Source: Apteryx mantelli
Lineage: Eukaryota; Chordata; Aves; Apterygiformes; Apterygidae
Assembly (NCBI RefSeq): GCF_036417845.1
Contig: NC_089981.1
Location: forward strand, 24,386,001 to 24,450,000
Direction: 5' to 3'
DNA: 64,000 bases
Shown here: one piece after another, positions 61,201-64,000 of the stretch
How the letters are laid out: each line of letters starts with the position of its first letter
Position numbering within the stretch: position 1 is the first letter of the stretch
Notes under the pieces: generated by a model
Database searches by the model: none
Told to the model about the DNA's origin: nothing
The model's input: the letters and a program-made list of their open reading frames with translations, nothing else
Program-made: the position numbers and the translations under genes

Positions 61201-62402
61201 TGAAAAGAAGAGTAATAGGTTGTGATATGTGATTTTCAACACCCAAGATACAAAAATTGCTGCCATATTTAGCCTCTAAAAGGAAAGTTCAAGAAGTGAC
61301 ATCATTATAGTTTAATGGCAAGAAGATTTCTAATACCAGAGGGTGTTTTAATCTAGCTGGCAAAGATATGACAAGATGCAGTGACTGGAAACTGAAACTG
61401 GAAAATGTAACCAGAAATGAGTCATTATTCTGAAAAAGAAAACAGATTACCAGATTGTGTAGCACAGTCTTGTCACATGGAACCTTTAAATTAAAGTTAA
61501 AAGCCTTTCTAAAGATAAGGTGCTCTCCTTTAGACACAGGCAGCTGGTCTCAAATTTGGAAATAACTAGCTGAAATTTCTTGTCTTTACAGTTTGTAGGT
61601 CAGATTAGATATTCTACAGTGCTTTAAGGCCTTGAAATTATACTATAGTGTATTCCTCTTCATCTAAGAATACTACCCCAAAAATGCCATTCAGACACAC
61701 AGGCTGCTACAAAGTATCACAATAAAATACCAGAAAAGGTAAAATACAAATCAAAGAGTGTCTCCTCATCAACAGGTTCCAGTCAACAGGTTCTTTAAGA
61801 TGTAGAAGTGCTCAAACGGATCAAAACTGATCCTTCACTGAAGAAAAGTGTTTGGAGTGTTAGCAGACAATTCTGAAGGATCTGCTATCCTACAAGGTAT
61901 TTGTTCTGTGGAAGTATGACACTATAGTTTGCAAATGGCTTATCTAGCAAACCTGGCTTTGTGTTTCCTTGGAGCTCTGTGAGAGACGATTGTCTCACTG
62001 TTGCTGGACAGCACTGAATGATTAACCTCCTTGTACGTGATCTTGATTAATAACACAGTATTTTTATTCCACTATATTTGGAGCTGGCTTCCTTCCCACT
62101 GTACTAGCTGGCAATCGAAGCATTAGTGATCTGGTGGCACCTATTCAAAATGAAGTATTTCTCACAAATACTGGCAACTTTAATATTAACAGAATTTAAT
62201 TCTTAAGTGGTATATAGGTGTGAGTTTTTACTTTATGTAAAGTGCTGATACATGTATTTATCCATCAATTTTACATCAATTGTTTAATACTCTTCACCAG
62301 CTGATTTTATTTTCTAACATTACAAGCAGCTTCTTACCTCAAGTGTGCTTGGTCCACCATTTACTAGTAAGCAAAGCACAGGGATCTCAATGCTACCTGT
62401 TC
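34195..62402 (-). CDS. TRPM5: TRPM5 calcium-activated cation channel, partial (18 exons; N-terminal exons right of the window)
   Basis: TRPM5 is a plasma-membrane channel opened by intracellular calcium. It passes monovalent cations and depolarises taste type II cells and other chemosensory cells downstream of PLC-beta2. Eighteen exons join in frame for about 890 residues (human protein about 1165). They encode the TRPM homology region, the calcium-site region before the membrane domain, S1-S6, pore filter [10 protein letters not shown], the TRP helix and the start of the C-terminal coiled coil. All splice sites are GT-AG except one GC-AG after S6. About 230 N-terminal residues are missing beyond 64000, and the last exon after ESQ is not identified. 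The pore filter and LDEID distinguish it from TRPM4. No frameshift or internal stop is seen, so the gene appears functional. Confidence 0.96.
34532..34600 (+). repeat. TC-rich microsatellite
   Basis: Interrupted run of CT, TCTT and T units in a TRPM5 intron. Read on the minus strand it is GA-rich. Confidence 0.85.
36498..36630 (-). CDS. TRPM5: TRPM5 exon, C-terminal cytoplasmic
   Basis: The exon is 133 bp with acceptor ttcttacag and donor AATAA|gtatgt. It encodes [20 protein letters not shown] then [20 protein letters not shown]. It matches human RDLPDPLDQKVVTWETVQKEN. Confidence 0.94.
37721..37899 (-). CDS. TRPM5: TRPM5 exon, TRP helix
   Basis: The exon is 179 bp with acceptor taactacag and donor CTGG|gtgagc. 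It encodes [20 protein letters not shown] then [20 protein letters not shown], the conserved TRP domain after S6, and ends KMEHTKEHL. It matches human nearly residue by residue. Confidence 0.97.
38590..38758 (-). CDS. TRPM5: TRPM5 exon, pore turret and S6, GC donor
   Basis: The exon is 169 bp with acceptor tccttttcag. It encodes [10 protein letters not shown], where NCT is a glycosylation sequon aligned with human NCS, and then SCPNNYANW and S6 ([20 protein letters not shown]). The exon ends ATGTTCAG and the intron begins gcaaga, a GC donor. Joining AG to T of the next exon gives the conserved serine of FSYTFQ, so the boundary is firm. Confidence 0.96.
39560..40320 (-). mobile_element. old CR1/L3-type LINE fragment in a TRPM5 intron
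   Basis: The plus strand reads like the antisense of amniote CR1-type LINEs. Landmarks are CATCTGCAAATGCTGTCACC, GTTGAATAGAACAAGCCCCAG, the following GGAGACCCAGG, and CTATCTTTTAGCCAGTTATTT. It opens with a diverged tract resembling the 3' segment (GTCCAGCTAGCTCTGTATCC). The copy is heavily mutated with no intact frame. The family assignment comes from remembered consensus, and the limits are approximate. Confidence 0.7.
40991..41012 (+). repeat. 22-base A run near the TRPM5 pore exon
   Basis: Uninterrupted A run (T run in the sense of TRPM5) about 100 bases into the intron after the pore exon. Confidence 0.9.
41115..41289 (-). CDS. TRPM5: TRPM5 exon, S5 and pore filter
   Basis: The exon is 175 bp with acceptor ctcttttttag and donor GACA|gtgaga. 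It encodes S5 ([20 protein letters not shown]) and, further on, the pore helix and filter [14 protein letters not shown]. The [10 protein letters not shown] signature is that of the monovalent-selective channel TRPM5. A 22-base A run lies about 100 bp into the following intron. Confidence 0.98.
43753..43885 (-). CDS. TRPM5: TRPM5 exon, S4 and S4-S5 linker
   Basis: The exon is 133 bp with acceptor ttttgcag and donor ATG|gtaagt. It encodes [20 protein letters not shown], then [20 protein letters not shown] and VERM. The S4 and linker are nearly identical to human. Confidence 0.97.
44341..44459 (-). CDS. TRPM5: TRPM5 exon, S2-S3 linker and S3
   Basis: The exon is 119 bp with acceptor cttttacag and donor TGCCG|gtatgt. 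It encodes [14 protein letters not shown], then [20 protein letters not shown]. The Asn and Asp in NWNKCDM are the S3 calcium ligands of TRPM4/5. Confidence 0.96.
45763..46021 (-). CDS. TRPM5: TRPM5 exon, S1 and S2
   Basis: The exon is 259 bp with acceptor gttttccag and donor CAG|gtcagt. It encodes [16 protein letters not shown]1 ([17 protein letters not shown]), the outer loop [12 protein letters not shown] and S2 ([14 protein letters not shown]). The Glu and Gln in LEEIRQ are the S2 ligands of the transmembrane calcium site. Confidence 0.97.
47440..47600 (-). mobile_element. MIR-like SINE relic, antisense
   Basis: GACCTATTTTATAGGTTAGG, GACAAAGAAGAACTAATGATT and the following CCAGCAGTTAAACACCAGAG keep the order of a reverse MIR (attttacagatgagg, gaggttaagtaacttgccc, cacagctagtaag). 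It is diverged. Confidence 0.5.
47790..47900 (+). mobile_element. MIR-like SINE relic
   Basis: GAATGACCACGAGCAAGTGA, CAATCTTTGTGCTCAGTTCC and CTGTAATG follow the MIR core order. It lies only about 200 bp from an antisense MIR-like relic. Confidence 0.55.
48463..48558 (-). CDS. TRPM5: TRPM5 exon, linker before S1
   Basis: The exon is 96 bp with acceptor tctttacag and donor GATAG|gtaagt. It encodes a charged, poorly conserved linker containing the anchor ELDSLDTE (human DLDSLDTE). It is identified by this anchor, by phase and by position. Confidence 0.88.
49906..50018 (-). CDS. TRPM5: TRPM5 exon, pre-membrane region
   Basis: The exon is 113 bp with acceptor tgactttcag and donor TTCAG|gtacaa. 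It encodes [20 protein letters not shown] and [17 protein letters not shown], the conserved IWWGDM region before S1. Confidence 0.94.
50842..50987 (-). CDS. TRPM5: TRPM5 exon, cytoplasmic
   Basis: The exon is 146 bp with acceptor catttggcag and donor CAG|gtaagc. It encodes [20 protein letters not shown] and then [20 protein letters not shown] with HDGVQ, nearly identical to human in the second half. Confidence 0.95.
52998..53121 (-). CDS. TRPM5: TRPM5 exon, cytoplasmic
   Basis: The exon is 124 bp with acceptor ctttacag and donor GTTG|gtaagt. It encodes [20 protein letters not shown] and then a diverged helix ending [10 protein letters not shown]. It matches the human segment [20 protein letters not shown]. 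Confidence 0.94.
54296..54427 (-). CDS. TRPM5: TRPM5 exon, cytoplasmic
   Basis: The exon is 132 bp, 44 codons in phase 0, with acceptor catatttcag and donor ATG|gtaagg. After a variable start it encodes [20 protein letters not shown] followed by YFWAM, strongly conserved across TRPM channels. Confidence 0.94.
54640..54720. repeat. possible ancient amniote interspersed repeat
   Basis: CTCCATTGAAGTCAATGGCA followed by CTCTCATTGACTTTATTAAG is an imperfect inverted pair typical of an old repeat widespread in reptiles and birds. The family is not certain. Confidence 0.4.
55086..55101 (+). repeat. GT microsatellite
   Basis: Short GT dinucleotide run in a TRPM5 intron, followed by a G run. Confidence 0.8.
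56844..57194 (-). CDS. TRPM5: TRPM5 exon, large cytoplasmic exon
   Basis: The exon is 351 bp, 117 codons in phase 0, with acceptor gtaattacag and donor TCT|gtaagt. It opens with [20 protein letters not shown] and carries [26 protein letters not shown] and [19 protein letters not shown], all clear TRPM5 segments. The basic end HGGKKKS is a variable linker. Confidence 0.96.
57793..57911 (-). CDS. TRPM5: TRPM5 exon, intracellular calcium-site region
   Basis: The exon is 119 bp with acceptor tttggcag and donor AAG|gtacta. It encodes [20 protein letters not shown] and then [19 protein letters not shown]. The acidic residues of [11 protein letters not shown] correspond to the intracellular-domain calcium site described for TRPM5 structures; this assignment is by alignment from memory. 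Confidence 0.95.
58757..58859 (-). CDS. TRPM5: TRPM5 exon, homology region
   Basis: The exon is 103 bp with acceptor ctcccaatag and donor AAAG|gtaaga. It encodes [20 protein letters not shown] followed by [12 protein letters not shown], collinear with human TRPM5. It is too short and too AT-rich to stand out as an open frame. Confidence 0.92.
58985..59150 (-). mobile_element. MIR-like SINE relic, antisense
   Basis: CTTGTCCAAAATCCCATAGC, AGGAATAGAACTCAGATATC and CTGAGAACCAGACCAATG resemble the reverse MIR segment (cttgcccaaggtcacacagc, gggattcgaacccag, ctgactcc). Confidence 0.5.
60174..60365 (-). CDS. TRPM5: TRPM5 exon, TRPM homology region
   Basis: The exon is 192 bp, 64 codons in phase 0, with acceptor aactacag and donor ACA|gtgagc. 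It encodes [19 protein letters not shown] and EKQFKEKFP, characteristic of the TRPM homology region. Its end WTAT aligns with human WTKL. Confidence 0.95.
62338..62402 (-). CDS. TRPM5: TRPM5 exon, N-terminal TRPM homology region (first exon in window)
   Basis: Acceptor tatttcacag and donor GAG|gtaaga. The exon is 65 bp: two bases complete a split glycine codon, then 21 codons. It encodes [20 protein letters not shown], matching the human segment with [14 protein letters not shown]. The next exon toward the N-terminus was not found up to 64000. Confidence 0.92.
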
Positions 62403-64000
62403 CTGTGAAATAGACGGTTTAAAAAAAAAAGTTAACAACTTTCACAAAACTATTGTGTTTCTGCTGTGTCCTTGAAATATTTGTCCTGTTATGTGCTGTT
62501 TCAGTATCTACGAGAACTTGAACCTGCAGGATTCAGGCAATTGCAGAAGCAGATGGCAAAGTAAGAGAATAACACTATAACCTAGCAGATAAGGTCTTAG
62601 TTTCAAGTTCAGGACCAAGGTATCTTTGCCACACGTCCTGCGTGATATTTTGGCAAGCAACTGAGCATCTTCTCACCACAGAACACCTCAGCTGCAAAAT
62701 ATGGATAGTGGTGCTTCTATATATCATAGCAACGTTGCATTTAATGTATTCATTTATCAGAAAGTAATCAGATAGTGGGGAAATAGCGTAACATTAAAAA
62801 AAACTCACAGCAAGTAACTAGGATGCAAATGCAAGACAAGACTGTTGTGTTTTCAGAGGGACAGCTGGCATTATTTATATTCAGATGCAGTTAGAAGTGA
62901 TAAGCTTTCAGTTTGGCCCAGGTGTTCGGGTGTGCTCCCCCCACACACACACACACTGCCCCTCATTTTGCAAATGTACCTAGTATGTGTGGGAAGGTAT
63001 AGCAGAATTCAGGAGAAAAGGTTGATAAAAGGTTTTAAAAATACCAAGAGCCAGGCTGTGTAAACCGGTTAGGGAGAGATGACCAAGATGTGAGCTGATA
63101 GGAACCATACACTCTATTATTCTGCTTAATCAGCCTAAAATGTGATTCAGTGCAGTCTAATGAGATGGTTATTAATAAAATAATCTTACATTTTTCAATA
63201 GTTCTACATTTGAAAGAAATGCTTATGAAATAGGTATTTAACTTCTGTCATGGCAGCAGGGAAGAAATGATGTAAGCATCCCTGCTTTTAGGCATCTTTC
63301 CACAGAGGTCCACTTATTCCTGGATAGTTTATACTGCAAAAGCTGAGCTCTGTATTCCAAAGGTGACTATACATGGCCTCAAAAGCTCCATCAAAATAGT
63401 AGCAGCATGAGATGAATGCCTCTTATCATTGGAAGATAAAAGGCATTTAGTTCAAATAGGGGTTTTTTTACATTTCCTTTTGTAGGTCTTCAAAAGCAGT
63501 GTACAGGTCACCAAATACTACTTTTGGGATCTGCAGGGGGATAGCTACAGAAATAAGGTAGAACTGAGCTGTAGTCTGGAGATGATTGGTAAGTAATTTC
63601 ATTTGTTTTCAGTGAATGGCACAGCACTGCCATACTTCTTTAAGATGATGTTCTAGTTTGAAGAGTGACCTCTGTGACTATGGGATCCTAAGGAAATGCG
63701 TTTATGGTTTCAAATCTTCTTCATTTATCTAGAGCCAGATGAAGTTTAGCCTGTTTTTCTTTGTTGTTTCAGGAAATTCTGACTTTATGAGGGGAAGGTG
63801 GGAAGCCCCTAACTGCAAAGAATATTGAATATATCAAAAATTTCATCTGAATGACTTCTAGGTATTTATTTATTTTTATATGGAAATTCTGCATGACCTT
63901 ATCAAAGCGTTTTGCATCAGTAAGGTTGAATAGCTTTGTTCAACTTGAATATAAATTAATTTAAATGAAGGACATTGCCTTTGTTTAAATGAATTGGCAT
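62403..64000 (-). other. TRPM5 intron running off the window
   Basis: No minus-strand exon matching the next N-terminal TRPM5 segment is visible. It holds a MIR-like relic near 62560-62720 and a short CA run near 62941-62955. Confidence 0.65.
62560..62720 (+). mobile_element. MIR-like SINE relic
   Basis: TCCTGCGTGATATTTTGGCA, AGCAACTGAGCATCTTCTC and CTCAGCTGCAAAATATGGAT follow the MIR core and 3' end (ctgtgtgaccttgggcaagtcac, cctcagtttccccatctgtaaaatggg). Confidence 0.6.

Larger units (their letters stand above)
50019..62337 (-). other. TRPM5 introns in the N-terminal half
   Basis: Introns 50019-50841, 50988-52997, 53122-54295, 54428-56843, 57195-57792, 57912-58756, 58860-60173 and 60366-62337. 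They contain a GT repeat at about 55086-55101, a MIR-like relic near 58985-59150 and an old repeat near 54640-54720. Nothing else is recognised. Confidence 0.7.

Noticed and set aside
62403-64000. Search for the next N-terminal TRPM5 exon
   Set aside because: No minus-strand tract resembling that segment with suitable splice sites was found; it probably lies beyond the window.
1-64000. CRISPR arrays, operons, tRNA or rRNA genes
   Set aside because: The window is vertebrate nuclear DNA; no regularly spaced repeats and no RNA-gene sequence were recognised.

Overview
This is a vertebrate nuclear genome window: split genes with GT-AG introns, a CpG-island promoter, poly(A) signals and old SINE/LINE relics. 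Three genes are recognised. CD81 (plus strand, exons 3-8 of the usual 8) is followed by TSSC4 (plus strand, complete) and then TRPM5 (minus strand, 18 exons, N-terminal exons beyond the right edge). The order and orientation CD81>, TSSC4>, <TRPM5 match the conserved block next to KCNQ1 (human 11p15.5). Protein divergence from mammals, a CR1-type LINE relic and many worn MIR-like SINEs suggest a sauropsid, most likely a bird. A crocodilian or turtle is not excluded, and species cannot be named from sequence reading alone.

Layout. 1-5238 is CD81 intron 2. CD81 exons lie at 5239-5336, 8747-8821, 11214-11321, 12246-12347, 13002-13094 and 13725-13787, with overlapping AATAAA signals at 13966-13975. 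About 10 kb without a recognisable gene follows, containing a possible distal poly(A) signal at 17912. A CpG island at about 24.1-25.0 kb, with one YY1-like and three ZNF143-like sites, is the TSSC4 promoter. TSSC4 has two small 5' exons and one large exon carrying the 340-codon reading frame (26907-27929), with a poly(A) signal at 28921. About 5 kb of convergent intergenic sequence separates it from TRPM5, whose exons run from 62402 down to 34195.

Function. CD81 is a plasma-membrane tetraspanin. TSSC4 is a U5 snRNP assembly factor. TRPM5 is a calcium-activated, monovalent-selective cation channel of taste and chemosensory cells. They are neighbours by conserved synteny, not by shared pathway.

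Most interesting observations. (1) A second reading frame of 75 codons starts in TSSC4 exon 1 in strong Kozak context, stays open across both 5' introns and ends 10 nt before the TSSC4 ATG, so the transcript looks bicistronic. (2) Three ZNF143-type elements sit within 190 bp of the TSSC4 promoter. (3) The TRPM5 intron after S6 has a GC rather than GT donor. (4) A 15-bp perfect palindrome and a near-identical copy lie 32 bp apart in TSSC4 intron 1. (5) The last TRPM5 exon is not recognisable, and a 71-bp mini-intron is one possible solution.
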